Source of the DNA: Anaspis maculata | Taxonomy: Eukaryota > Arthropoda > Insecta > Coleoptera > Scraptiidae | Assembly (NCBI GenBank): GCA_949128115.1 | Contig: OX421968.1 | Location: 6,820,001 to 6,884,000 of the forward strand | Direction of reading: 5' to 3' | DNA length: 64,000 nt | The notes under the pieces: model-generated | Database searches by the model: none | The model's input: the letters and a program-made list of their open reading frames with translations, nothing else | What the model was told of the DNA's origin: nothing | Part shown: positions 26,261-40,057 of the stretch, piece by piece | Position numbering within the stretch: position 1 is the first letter of the stretch | How the letters are laid out: each line of letters opens with the position of its first letter | Made by a program: the position numbers and the translations under genes

Positions 26261-29141
26261 GACAAAAGACAATTGTTATCCAAAAAGTTCAGGCTTCAAC
26301 CCACGTGACTTCAGGCTTCAACCCACGTGACTTCAGGCTCCAACCCACGTGACTCCAGGCTCCAACCCACGTGACTTTTGAAACGATCGGTCACCACTTT
26401 TGGAGTTGGCAGCTACTTGTTCCAAACGCAACATCTGACGAACGAACACAAATATAGAAGAAAAGACACAATAGTTATCCAAAAAATTCAGGTTTTAACC
26501 CACGTGACTTCAGGCTTCAACCCACGTGACTTCAGGCTTACACCCACGTGACTTCAGGCTTCAACCCACGTGACTTTTGAAACGATCGGTCACCACTTTT
26601 GAAGTTGGCAGCTACTTGTTCCAAACCAAACATCTGACGAACGAACACAAATATCAAAAAACTAAAGACACAATTGCTATCCAAAAAGTTCAGGTTTTTA
26701 CCCACGTGACTTCAGGCTTCAACCCACGTGACTTTTAAAACGATCGGTCACCACTTTTGATGTTGGCAGCTACTTGTTCCAAACGCAACATCTGACGAAC
26801 GAACACAAATATAGAAGGAAAGACACAATTGTTATCCAAAAAGTTCAGGCTTCAACCCACGTGACTTCAGGCTTCAACTCACGTGACTTTTAAAACGATC
26901 GGTCACCACTTTTGATGTTGGCAGCTACTCTTTCTAAACGCAACATCTGACGGACGAACACAAATGTAGAAAAAAAGACACAATTGTTATCCAAAAAGTT
27001 CAGGTTTGAACCCACGTGACTCCAGGCTCCAACCCACGTGACTTCAGGCTCCAACCCACGTGACTTTTAAACCGATCGGTCACCACTTTTGATGTTGGCA
27101 GCTATTTGTTCCAAACGCAACATCTGACGAACGAACACAAATATAGAAGAAAAGACACAATTGTTATCCAAAAAGTTCAGGTTTCAACCCGCGAGACTTC
27201 AGGCTTCAACCCACGTGACTTCAGGCTTCAACCCACGTGACTTCGGGCTTCAACCCACGTGACTTCAGGCTTCAACCCACGTGACTTTGAAAACGATCGG
27301 TCACCACTTTTGAAGTTGGCAGCTACTCTTTCCAAACGCAACATCTGACGAACGAACACAAATGTAGAAAAAAAGACACAATTGTTATCCAAAAAGTTCA
27401 GGTTTAAACCCACGTGACTCCAGGCTCCAACCCACGTGACTTCAGGCTTCAACCCACGTGACTTTTAAAACGATCGGTCACCACTTTTGATGTTGGCAGC
27501 TATTTGTTCCAAACGCAACATCTGACGAACGAACACAAATATAGAAGAAAAGACACAATTGTTATCCAAAAAGTTCAGGTTTTAACCCACGTGACTTCAG
27601 GCTTCAACCCACGTGACTTCAGGCTTCAATCCACGTGACTTGGAAAACGATCGGTCACCACTTTTGAAGTTGGCAGCTACTCTTTCCAAACGCAACATCT
27701 GACGAACGAACACAAATATAGAAAAAAATACACAATTGTTATCCAAAAAGTTCAGGTTTGAACCCACGTGACTCCAGGCTCCAACTGACGTGACTTCAGG
27801 CTTCAACCCACGTGACTTTTGAAACGATCCGTCACCACTTTTGGAGTTGGCAGCTACTTGTTCCAAACGCAACATCTGACGAACGAACACAAATATAAAA
27901 GAAAAAGACACAATTGTTATCCAAAAAGTTCAGGCCTCAACCCACGTGACTTCAGGCTTCATCCCTCGTGACTCCAGGCTTCAACCCACGTGACTTTTAA
28001 AACGATCGGTCACCACTTTTGATGTTGGCAGCTACTTGTTCCAAACGCAACATCTGACGAACGAACACAAATATAAAAGAAAAAAAGACACATTTGTTAT
28101 CCAAAAAGTTCAGGTTTCAACCCACGTGACTTCAGGCTTCAACCCACGTGACTCCAGGCTTCAACCCACGTGACTTCAGGCTTCAACCCACGTGACTTTC
28201 AAAACGATCGGTCACCACTTTTGGAGTTGGCAGCTACTTGTTCCAAACGCAACATCTGACGAACGAACACAAATATCAAAAAACTAAAGACACAATTGTT
28301 ATCCGAAAAGTTCAAGTTTTTACCCACGTGACTTCAGGCTTCAACCCACGTGACTTCAGGCTTCAACCCACGTGACTTTTGAAACGATCGGTCACCACTT
28401 TTTATGTTGGCAGCTACTTGTTCCAAACGCAACATCTGACGAACGAACACAGATAAAGAAAAAAAGACACAATTGTTATCCAAAAAGTTCAGGTTTGAAC
28501 CCACGTGACTCCAGGCTCCAACCCACGTGACTTCAGGCTTCAACCCACGTGACTTTTAAAACGATCGGTCACCACTTTTGATGTTGGCAGCTACTTGTTC
28601 CAAACGCAACATCCGACGAACGAACACAAATATAGAAGAAAAGACACAATTGTTATCCAAAAAGTTCAGGTTTTAACCCACGTGACTTCAGGCTTCAACC
28701 CACGTGACTTCAGGCTTCAACCCACGTGACTTCAGGCTTCAACCCACGTGACTTCAGGCTTAAACCCACGTGACTTTCGAAACGATCGGTCACCACTTCT
28801 GGAGTTGGCAGCCACTTGTTCCAAACGCAACATCTGACGAACGACCACAAATATAAGAAAAATAAAGACACAGTTGTTATCCAAAAAGTTCAGGCTTCGA
28901 CCCACGTGACCTCAGACTTCAACCCACGTGACTCCAAGCTTCAACCCACGTGACTTTCAAAACAATCCGTCACCACTTTTGAAGTTGGCAGCTACTTGTT
29001 CCAAACGCAACATCTGACGAACGAACACAAATATCAAAAAAAAATGACGGAATTGTTATCCAAAAAGTTCAGGTTTGAACCCACGTGACTCCAGGCTCCA
29101 ACCCACGTGACTTCAGGCTTCAACCCACGTGACTTTTGAAA

Positions 29142-29849
29142 CGATCGGTCACCACTTTTGAAGTTGGCAGCTACTCTTTCCAAACGCAACATCTGACGAA
29201 CGAACACGAATATAGAAAAAAAGACACAATTGTTATCCAAAAAGTACAGGTTTGAACCCAAGTGACTTCAGGCTCCAACCCACGTGACTTCAGGCTTCAA
29301 CCCACGTGACTTTGAAAACGATCGGTCACCACTTTTCATGTTAGCAGCTACTTGTTCCAAACGCAACATCCGACGAACGAACACAAATATAGAAAAAAAG
29401 ACACAATTGTTATCCAAAAAGTTCAGGTTTTAACCCACGTGACTTCAGGCTTCAACCCACGTGACTTCAGGCTTCAACCCACGTGACTTTGGAAACGATC
29501 GGTCACCACTTTTGAAGTTGGCAGCTACTCTTTCCAAACGCAACATCTGACGAACGAACACGAATATAGAAAAAAAGACACAATTGTTATCCAAAAAGTA
29601 CAGGTTTGAACCCAAGTGACTTCAGGCTCCAACCCACGTGACTTCAGGCTTCAACCCACGTGACTTTGAAAACGATCGGTCACCACTTTTCATGTTAGCA
29701 GCTACTTGTTCCAAACGCAACATCCGACGAACGAACACAAATATAGAAGAAAAGTCACAATTATTATCCAAAAAGTTCAGGTTTTAACCCACGTGACTTC
29801 AGGCTTCAACCCACGTGACTTTTAAAACGATCGGTCACCACTTTTGGAG
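29142..29849. repeat. Local two-monomer duplication (354-bp shift)
   Basis: The monomer pair marked by AACACGAATATAG followed by TTTTCATGTTAGCAG occurs at 29142-29495 and again from 29496, a shift of 354 bp (2 x 177). Cycle 1 has a single pair near 11270-11590, preceded by a different monomer (CACTCTTGATG) that is missing here. The same doubled arrangement is inherited by the right 7.5-kb copy near 36650-37360. Confidence 0.8.
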
Positions 29850-29899
29850 TTGGCAGCTACTTGTTCCAAACGCGACATCTGACGAACGAACACAAATAT

Positions 29900-32800
29900 C
29901 AAAAAACTAAAGACACAATTGTTATCCGGAAAGTTCAGGTTTTTACCCACGTGATTTCAGGCTTCAACCCATGTGACTCCAAGCTTCAACCCACGTGACT
30001 TTTGAAACGATCCGTCACCACTTTTGGAGTTTGCAGCTACTTGTTCCAAACGCAACATCTGACGAACGAACACAAATATCAAAAAAAAGAAGACACAATT
30101 GTTATCCAAAAAGTTCAGGCTTCAACCCACGTGACTCCAGGCTTCAACCCACGTGACTTTTGAAACGATCGGTCACCACTTTTGGAGTTGGCAGCTACTT
30201 GTTCCAAACGCAACATCTGGCGAACGAACACAAATATAGAAGAAAAGACACAATAGTTATCCAAAAAGTTCAGGTTTTAACCCACGTGACTTCAGGCTTC
30301 AACCCACGTGACTCCAAGCTTAAACCCACGTGACTTTTGAAACGATCCGTCACCACTTTTGGAGTTGGCAGCTACTTGTTCCAAACGCAACATCTGACGA
30401 ACGAACACAGATATAAAAAAAAAGACACAATTGTTATCCAAAAAGTTCAGGCTTCGACCCACGTGACTTCAGACTTCAACCCACGTGACTCCAAGCTTCA
30501 ACCCACGTAACTTTTGAAACGATCCGTCACCACTTTTGGAGTTGGCAGCTACTTGTTCCAAACGCAACATCTGACGAACAAACACAAATATCAAAAAACT
30601 AAAGACACAATTGTTATTCAAAAAGTTCAGGTTTTTACCCACGTGACTTCAGGCTTCAACCCACGTGACTTTAGGCTTCAACCCACGTGACTTTTGAAAC
30701 GATCGGTCACCACTTTTGATGTTGGCAGCTACTTGTTCCAAACGCAACATCTGACGAACGAACACAAATAAAGAAAAAAAGACACAATTGTTATCCAAAA
30801 AGTTCAGGTTTGAACCCACGAGACTTCAGGCTCCAACCCACGTGACTTAAGGCTTCAACCCACGTGACTTTTAAAACGATCGGTCACCACTTTTGATGTT
30901 GGCAGCTACTTGTTCCAAACGCAACATCCGACAAACGAACACAAATATGGAAGAAGAGACACAATTGTTATCCAAAAAGTTCAGGTTTTAACCCACGTGA
31001 CTTCAGGCTTCAACCCACGTGACTTCAGGCTTCAACCCACGTGACTTCAGGCTTCAACCCACGTGACTTCAGGCTTCAACCCACGTGACTTCAGGCTTAA
31101 ACCCACGTGACTTTTGAAACGATCGGTCACCACTTTTGGAGTTGGCAGCCACTTGTTCCAAACGCAACATCTGACGAACGAACACAAATATGAAAAAAAT
31201 AAAGACACAATTGTTATCCAAAAAGTTCAGGCTTCGACCCACGTGACCTCAGACTTCAACCCACGTGACTCCAAGCTTCAACCCATGTGACTTTTAAAAC
31301 GATCCGTCACCACTTTTGAAGTTGGCAGCTACTTGTTCCAAACGCAACATCTGACGAACGAACACAAATATCAAAAAAAAATGACGGAATTGTTATCCAG
31401 AAAGTTCAGGTTTGAACCCACGTGCTCTAGGCTCCAACCCACGTGACTTTAGGCTTCAACCCACGTGACTTTCAGAACGATCGGTCACCACTTTTGATGT
31501 TGGCAGCTTCTTGTTCCAAACGCAACATCTGACGAACAAACACAAATATAGAAGAAAAGACACAATTGTTATCCAAAAAGTTCAGGTTTTAACCTACGTG
31601 ACTTCAGGCTTCAACCCACGTGACTTTTGAAACGATCGGTCACCACTTTTGGAGTTGGTAGCTTCTTGTTCCAAACGCAACATCTGACGAACGAACACAA
31701 ATATCAAAAAAAATGACGAAATTGTTATTCAAAAAATTCAGGTTTGAACCCACGTGACTCCAGGCTCCAACCCACGTGACTTCAGGCTTCAACCCACGTG
31801 ACTTTTAAAACGATAGGTCATCACTTTTGATGTTGGCAGCTACTTGTTCCAAACGCAACATCTGACGAACGAACACAAATATAAAAGAAAAGACACAATA
31901 GTTATACAAAAAGTTCAGGTTTTAACCCACGTGACTTCAGGCTTCAACCCACGTGACTTTTAACACGATCGGTCACCACTTTTGGAGTTGGCAGCTACTT
32001 GTTCCAAACGCAACATCTGACGAACGAACACAAATATCAAAAAACTAAAGACACAATTGTTATCCAAAAAGTTCAGGTTTTCTCCCACGTGACTTCAGGC
32101 TTCAACCCACGTGACATTTAAAACGATCGGTCACCACTTTTGATGTTGGCAGCTACTTGTTCCAAACGCAACATCTGACGAACGAACACAAATATAGAAG
32201 GAAAGACACAATTGTTATCCAAAAAGTTCAGGTTATAGCCCACGTGACTTCAGGCATCAACTCACGTGACTTCTGGCTTCAACCCACGTGACTTTTAAAA
32301 CGATCGGTCACCACTTTTGATGTTGGCAGCTACTTGTTCCAAACGCATCATCTGACGAACGAACACAAATATAGAAGAAAAGACACAATTGTTATCCAAA
32401 TAGTTCAGGTTTTAACACACGTGACTTCAGGCTTCAACCCACGTGACTTTGAAAACGATCGGTCACCACTTTTGAAGTTGGCAGCTACTCTTTCCAAACG
32501 CAACATCTGACGAACGAACACAAATATAGAAGAAAAGACACAATTGTTATCCAAAAAAATCAGGTTTCAACCCACGTGACTTCAGGCTTCAACCCACGTG
32601 ACTTCAGGCTTCAACCCACGTGACTTTGTAAACGATCGGTCACCACTTTTGAAGTTGGCAGCTACTCTTTCCAAACGCAACATCTGACGAACGAACGCAA
32701 ATATAGAAAAAAAGACACAATTGTTATCCAAAAAGTTCAGGTTTGAACCCACGTGACTCCAGGCTCCAACCCACGTGACTTCAGGCTCCAACCCACGTGA

Positions 32801-35800
32801 CTTTTAAAACGATCGGTCACCACTTTTGATGTTGGCAGCTACTTGTTCCAAACGCAACATCTGACGAACGAACACAAATATCAAAAAAAAAGACACAATT
32901 GTTATCCAAAAAGTTCAGGCTTCAACCCACGTGACTTCAGGCTTCAACCCACGTGACTCCAGGCTTCAACCCACGTGACTTTTGAAACGATCGGTCAACA
33001 CTTTTGGAGTTGGCAGCTACTTGTTCCAAACGCAACATCTGACGAACGAACACAAATATCAATAAACTAAAGACACAATTGTTATCCAAAAAATTCAGGT
33101 TCTAACCCACGTGACTTCAGGCTCCAACCCACGTGACTTCAGGCTTCAACCCACGTGACTTTTCAAATGATCGGTCACCACTTTTAGAGTTGACAGCTAC
33201 TTGTTCCAAAGCAACAACTGACGAACGAACACAAATATCAAAAAACTAATGACACAATTGTTATCCGGAAAGTTCAGGTTTTTACCCACGTGATTTCAGG
33301 CTTCAACCCATGTGACTCCAAGCTTCAACCCACGTGACTTTTGAAACGATCCGTCACCACTTTTGGAGTTTGCAGCTACTTGTTCCAAACGCAACATCTG
33401 ACGAACGAACACAAATATAAAAAAAAAAGACACAATTGTTATCCAAAAAGATCAGGCTTCAACCCACGTGACTCCAGGCTTCAACCCACGTGACTTTTGA
33501 AACGATCGGTCACCATTTTTGGAGTTGGCAGCTACTTGTTCCAAACGCAACATCTGGCGAACGAACACAAATATAGAAGAAAAGACACAATAGTTATCCA
33601 AAAAGTTCAGGTTTTAACCCACGTGACTTCAGGCTTCAACCCACGTGACTCCAAGCTTCAACCCACGTGACTTTTGAAACGATCCGTCACCACTTTTGGA
33701 GTTGGCAGCTACTTGTTCCAAACGCAACATCTGACGAACGAACACAGATATCAAAAAAAAAAGACACAATTGTTATCCAAAAAGTTCAGGCTTTGACCCA
33801 CGTGACTTCAGACTTCAACCCACGTGCCTCCAAGCTTCAACCCACGTGACTTTTGAAACGATCCGTCACCACTTTTGGAGTTGGCAGCTACTTGTTCCAA
33901 ACGCAACATCTGACGAACAAACACAAATATCAGAAAAAAAAAAAAAAAAAAGACAAAAGACAATTGTTATCCAAAAAGTTCAGGCTTCAACCCACGTGAC
34001 TTCAGGCTTCAACCCACGTGACTTCAGGCTCCAACCCACGTGACTCCAGGCTCCAACCCACGTGACTTTTGAAACGATCGGTCACCACTTTTGGAGTTGG
34101 CAGCTACTTGTTCCAAACGCAACATCTGACGAACGAACACAAATATAGAAGAAAAGACACAATAGTTATCCAAAAAATTCAGGTTTTAACCCACGTGACT
34201 TCAGGCTTCAACCCACGTGACTTCAGGCTTACACCCACGTGACTTCAGGCTTCAACCCACGTGACTTTTGAAACGATCGGTCACCACTTTTGAAGTTGGC
34301 AGCTACTTGTTCCAAACCAAACATCTGACGAACGAACACAAATATCAAAAAACTAAAGACACAATTGCTATCCAAAAAGTTCAGGTTTTTACCCACGTGA
34401 CTTCAGGCTTCAACCCACGTGACTTTGAAAACGATCGGTCACCACTTTTGATGTTGGCAGCTACTTGTTCCAAACGCAACATCTGACGAACGAACACAAA
34501 TATAGAAGGAAAGACACAATTGTTATCCAAAAAGTTCAGGCTTCAACCCACGTGACTTCAGGCTTCAACTCACGTGACTTTTAAAACGATCGGTCACCAC
34601 TTTTGATGTTGGCAGCTACTCTTTCTAAACGCAACATCTGACGGACGAACACAAATGTAGAAAAAAAGACACAATTGTTATCCAAAAAGTTCAGGTTTGA
34701 ACCCACGTGACTCCAGGCTCCAACCCACGTGACTTCAGGCTCCAACCCACGTGACTTTTAAACCGATCGGTCACCACTTTTGATGTTGGCAGCTATTTGT
34801 TCCAAACGCAACATCTGACGAACGAACACAAATATAGAAGAAAAGACACAATTGTTATCCAAAAAGTTCAGGTTTCAACCCACGAGACTTCAGGCTTCAA
34901 CCCACGTGACTTCAGGCTTCAACCCACGTGACTTCGGGCTTCAACCCACGTGACTTCAGGCTTCAACCCACGTGACTTTGAAAACGATCGGTCACCACTT
35001 TTGAAGTTGGCAGCTACTCTTTCCAAACGCAACATCTGACGAACGAACACAAATGTAGAAAAAAAGACACAATTGTTATCCAAAAAGTTCAGGTTTAAAC
35101 CCACGTGACTCCAGGCTCCAACCCACGTGACTTCAGGCTTCAACCCACGTGACTTTTAAAACGATCGGTCACCACTTTTGATGTTGGCAGCTATTTGTTC
35201 CAAACGCAACATCTGACGAACGAACACAAATATAGAAGAAAAGACACAATTGTTATCCAAAAAGTTCAGGTTTGAACCCACGTGACTCCAGGCTCCAACT
35301 GACGTGACTTCAGGCTTCAACCCACGTGACTTTTGAAACGATCCGTCACCACTTTTGGAGTTGGCAGCTACTTGTTCCAAACGCAACATCTGACGAACGA
35401 ACACAAATATAAAAGAAAAAGACACAATTGTTATCCAAAAAGTTCAGGCCTCAACCCACGTGACTTCAGGCTTCATCCCTCGTGACTCCAGGCTTCAACC
35501 CACGTGACTTTTAAAACGATCGGTCACCACTTTTGATGTTGGCAGCTACTTGTTCCAAACGCAACATCTGACGAACGAACACAAATATAAAAGAAAAAAA
35601 GACACATTTGTTATCCAAAAAGTTCAGGTTTCAACCCACGTGACTTCAGGCTTCAACCCACGTGACTCCAGGCTTCAACCCACGTGACTTCAGGCTTCAA
35701 CCCACGTGACTTTCAAAACGATCGGTCACCACTTTTGGAGTTGGCAGCTACTTGTTCCAAACGCAACATCTGACGAACGAACACAAATATCAAAAAACTA

Positions 35801-37413
35801 AAGACACAATTGTTATCCGAAAAGTTCAAGTTTTTACCCACGTGACTTCAGGCTTCAACCCACGTGACTTCAGGCTTCAACCCACGTGACTTTTGAAACG
35901 ATCGGTCACCACTTTTTATGTTGGCAGCTACTTGTTCCAAACGCAACATCTGACGAACGAACACAGATAAAGAAAAAAAGACACAATTGTTATCCAAAAA
36001 GTTCAGGTTTGAACCCACGTGACTCCAGGCTCCAACCCACGTGACTTCAGGCTTCAACCCACGTGACTTTTAAAACGATCGGTCACCACTTTTGATGTTG
36101 GCAGCTACTTGTTCCAAACGCAACATCCGACGAACGAACACAAATATAGAAGAAAAGACACAATTGTTATCCAAAAAGTTCAGGTTTTATCCCACGTGAC
36201 TTCAGGCTTCAACCCACGTGACTTCAGGCTTCAACCCACGTGACTTCAGGCTTCAACCCACGTGACTTCAGGCTTAAACCCACGTGACTTTCGAAACGAT
36301 CGGTCACCACTTCTGGAGTTGGCAGCCACTTGTTCCAAACGCAACATCTGACGAACGACCACAAATATAAGAAAAATAAAGACACAGTTGTTATCCAAAA
36401 AGTTCAGGCTTCGACCCACGTGACCTCAGACTTCAACCCACGTGACTCCAAGCTTCAACCCACGTGACTTTCAAAACAATCCGTCACCACTTTTGAAGTT
36501 GGCAGCTACTTGTTCCAAACGCAACATCTGACGAACGAACACAAATATCAAAAAAAAATGACGGAATTGTTATCCAAAAAGTTCAGGTTTGAACCCACGT
36601 GACTCCAGGCTCCAACCCACGTGACTTCAGGCTTCAACCCACGTGACTTTTGAAACGATCGGTCACCACTTTTGAAGTTGGCAGCTACTCTTTCCAAACG
36701 CAACATCTGACGAACGAACACGAATATAGAAAAAAAGACACAATTGTTATCCAAAAAGTACAGGTTTGAACCCAAGTGACTTCAGGCTCCAACCCACGTG
36801 ACTTCAGGCTTCAACCCACGTGACTTTGAAAACGATCGGTCACCACTTTTCATGTTAGCAGCTACTTGTTCCAAACGCAACATCCGACGAACGAACACAA
36901 ATATAGAAAAAAAGACACAATTGTTATCCAAAAAGTTCAGGTTTTAACCCACGTGACTTCAGGCTTCAACCCACGTGACTTCAGGCTTCAACCCACGTGA
37001 CTTTGGAAACGATCGGTCACCACTTTTGAAGTTGGCAGCTACTCTTTCCAAACGCAACATCTGACGAACGAACACGAATATAGAAAAAAAGACACAATTG
37101 TTATCCAAAAAGTACAGGTTTGAACCCAAGTGACTTCAGGCTCCAACCCACGTGACTTCAGGCTTCAACCCACGTGACTTTGAAAACGATCGGTCACCAC
37201 TTTTCATGTTAGCAGCTACTTGTTCCAAACGCAACATCCGACGAACGAACACAAATATAGAAGAAAAGTCACAATTATTATCCAAAAAGTTCAGGTTTTA
37301 ACCCACGTGACTTCAGGCTTCAACCCACGTGACTTTTAAAACGATCGGTCACCACTTTTGGAGTTGGCAGCTACTTGTTCCAAACGCGACATCTGACGAA
37401 CGAACACAAATAT
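29900..37413. repeat. 7.51-kb tandem duplication, right copy
   Basis: Shifts to the left copy are +7688, +7689, +7691 and, after about 35270, +7514. The last step is the loss of exactly one 177-bp monomer that the left copy has near 27560-27740. Right of 37413 the order continues as in cycle 1 from 11670 (offset +25739). I saw few base differences from the left copy, so the duplication looks recent. Confidence 0.87.
33934..33951 (+). repeat. Poly(A) tract, 18 A, third homologue
   Basis: This is the copy of the 26245 tract inside the right 7.5-kb duplication, two A longer, and it accounts for two of the three bases by which the shift grows along that copy. Confidence 0.93.
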
Positions 37414-40057
37414 AAAAAAACTAAAGACACAATTGTTATCCAAAAAATTCAGGTTTTTACCCACGTGACTTCAGGCTTCAACCCACGTGACTTTTAAAAC
37501 GATCGGTCACCACTTTTGGAGTTGGCAGCTTCTTGTTCCAAACGCAACATCTGACGAACGAACACAAATATCAAAAAAAAATGACGAAATTGTTATCCAA
37601 AGAATTCAGGTTTGAACCCACGTGACTCCAGGCTCCAACCCACGTGACTTCAGGCTTCAACCCACGTGACTTTTGAAACGATCGGTCATCACTTTTGATG
37701 TTGGCAGCTACTTGTTCCAAACGCAACATCTGACGACCGAACACAAATATAAAGAAAAAGACACAATTGTTATCCAAAAAAATCAGGTTTTAACCCACGT
37801 GACTTCAGGCTCCAACCCACGTGACTTTTAAAACGATCGGTCACCACTTTTGGAGTTGGCAGCTTCTTGTTCCAAACGCAACATCTGACGAACGAACACA
37901 AATATCAAAAAAAAATGACGAAATTGTTATCCAAAAAATTCAGGTTTGAACCCACGTGACTCCAGGCTCCAACCCACGTGACTTCAGGTTTCAACCCACG
38001 TGACTTTTAAAACGATCGGTCATCACTTTTGATGTTGGCAGCTACTTGTTCCAAACGCAACATCTGACGAACGAACACAAATATAAAAGGAAAGACACAA
38101 TAGTTATACAAAAAGTTCAGGTTTTAACCCACGTGACTTCAGGCTTCAACCCACGTGACTTCAGGCTTCAACCCACGTGACTTTTAACACGATCGGTCAC
38201 CACTTTTGGAGTTGGCAGCTACTTGTTCCAAACGCAACATCTGACGAACGAACACAAATATCAAAAAACTAAAGACACAATTGTTATCCAAAAAGGTCAG
38301 ATTTTCTCCCACGTGACTTCAGGCTTCAACCCACGTGACTTTGTAAACGATCGGTCACCACTTTTGAAGTTGGCAGCTACTCTTTCCAAACGCAACATCT
38401 GACGAACGAACACAAATATAGAAAAAAAGACACAATTGTTATCCAAAAAGTTCAGGTTTGAACCCACGTGACTCCAGGCTCCAACCCACGTGACTTCAGG
38501 CTTCAACCCACGTGACTTTTAAAACGATCGGTCACCACTTTTGATGTTGGCAGCTACTTGTTCCAAACGCAACATCTGACGAACGAACACAAATATCAAA
38601 AAAAAAGACACAATTGTTATCCAAAAAGTTCAGGCTTCAACCCACGTGACTTCAGGCTTCAACCCACGTGACTCTAGGCTTCAACCCACGTGACTTTTGA
38701 AACGATCGGTCAACACTTTTGGAGTTGGCAGCTTCTTGTTCCAAACGCAACATCTGACGAACGAACACAAATATCAAAAAAAAATGACGAAATTGTTATC
38801 CAAAAAATTCAGGTTTGAACCCACGTAACTCCAGGCTCCAACCCACGTGACTTCAGGCTTCAACCCACGTGACTTTTAAGACGATCGGTCATCACTTTTG
38901 ATGTTGGCAGCTTCTTGTTCCAAACGCGACATCTGACGAACGAACACAAATATAAAAGAAAAGACACAATAGTTATACAAAAAGTTCAGGTTTTAACCCA
39001 CGTGACTTCAGGCTTCAACCCACGTGACTTTTAACACGATCGGTCACCACTTTTGGAGTTGGCAGCTACTTGTTCCAAACGCAACATCTGACGAACGAAC
39101 ACAAATATCAAAAAACTAAAGACACAATTGTTATCCAAAAAGTTCAGGTTTTCTCCCACGTGACTTCAGGCTTCAACCCACGTGACTTCAGGCTTCAACC
39201 CACGTGACATTTAAAACGATCGGTCACCACTTTTGATGTTGGCAGCTACTTGTTCCAAACGCAACATCTGACGAACGAACACAAATATAGAAGGAAAGAC
39301 ACAATTGTTATCCAAAAAGTTCAGGTTATAGCCCACGTGACTTCAGGCATCAGCCCACGTGACTTCAGGCTTCAACCCACGTGACTTTTAAAACGATCGG
39401 TCACCACTTTTGATGTTGGCAGCTACTTGTTCCAAACGCAACATCTGACGAACGAACACAAATATAGAAGAAAAGACACAATTGTTATCCAAAAAGTTCA
39501 GGTTTTAACACACGTGACTTCAGGCTCCAACCCACGTGACTTTGAAAACGATCGGTCACCACTTTTGAAGTTGGCAGCTACTCTTTCCAAACGCAACATC
39601 TGACGAACGAACACAAATATAGAAGAAAAGACACAATTGTTATCCAAAAAAATCAGGTTTCAACCCACGTGACTTCAGGCTTCAACCCACGTGACTTCAG
39701 GCTTCAACCCACGTGACTTTGTAAACGATCGGTCACCACTTTTGATGTTGGCAGCTACTTGTTCCAAACGCAACATCTGACGAACGAACACAAATATAGA
39801 AGAAAAGACACAATTGTTATCCAAAAAGTTCAGGTTTTAACACACGTGACTTCAGGCTCCAACCCACGTGACTTTGAAAACGATCGGTCACCACTTTTGA
39901 AGTTGGCAGCTACTCTTTCCAAACGCAACATCTGACGAACGAACACAAATATAGAAGAAAAGACACAATTGTTATCCAAAAAAATCAGGTTTCAACCCAC
40001 GTGACTTCAGGCTTCAACCCACGTGACTTCAGGCTTCAACCCACGTGACTTTGAAAA
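37187..40057. repeat. 2.87-kb tandem duplication, left copy
   Basis: This block of 2,871 bp starts at the CGATCGG followed by TTTTCATGTTAGCAG. Positions 37571 and 38297 repeat at 40442 and 41168 with the same shift. Its right end contains a further local repeat of 332 bp (39394 against 39726, one 155-bp plus one 177-bp monomer) that the right copy lacks. Confidence 0.87.

Larger units (their letters stand above)
22212..29899. repeat. 7.69-kb tandem duplication, left copy
   Basis: This block of 7,688 bp is followed directly by its copy. Matching landmarks are the marker monomer at 25479 (33167 in the copy), the long A tract at 26245 (33934), and the GGCCTCAACCC with CATCCCTCGTGAC monomer at about 27930 (35445). 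The junction is inside a core, where the linker switches from the expected AAATATAAAAAAAC to AAATATCAAAAAAC at 29900. Confidence 0.87.
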
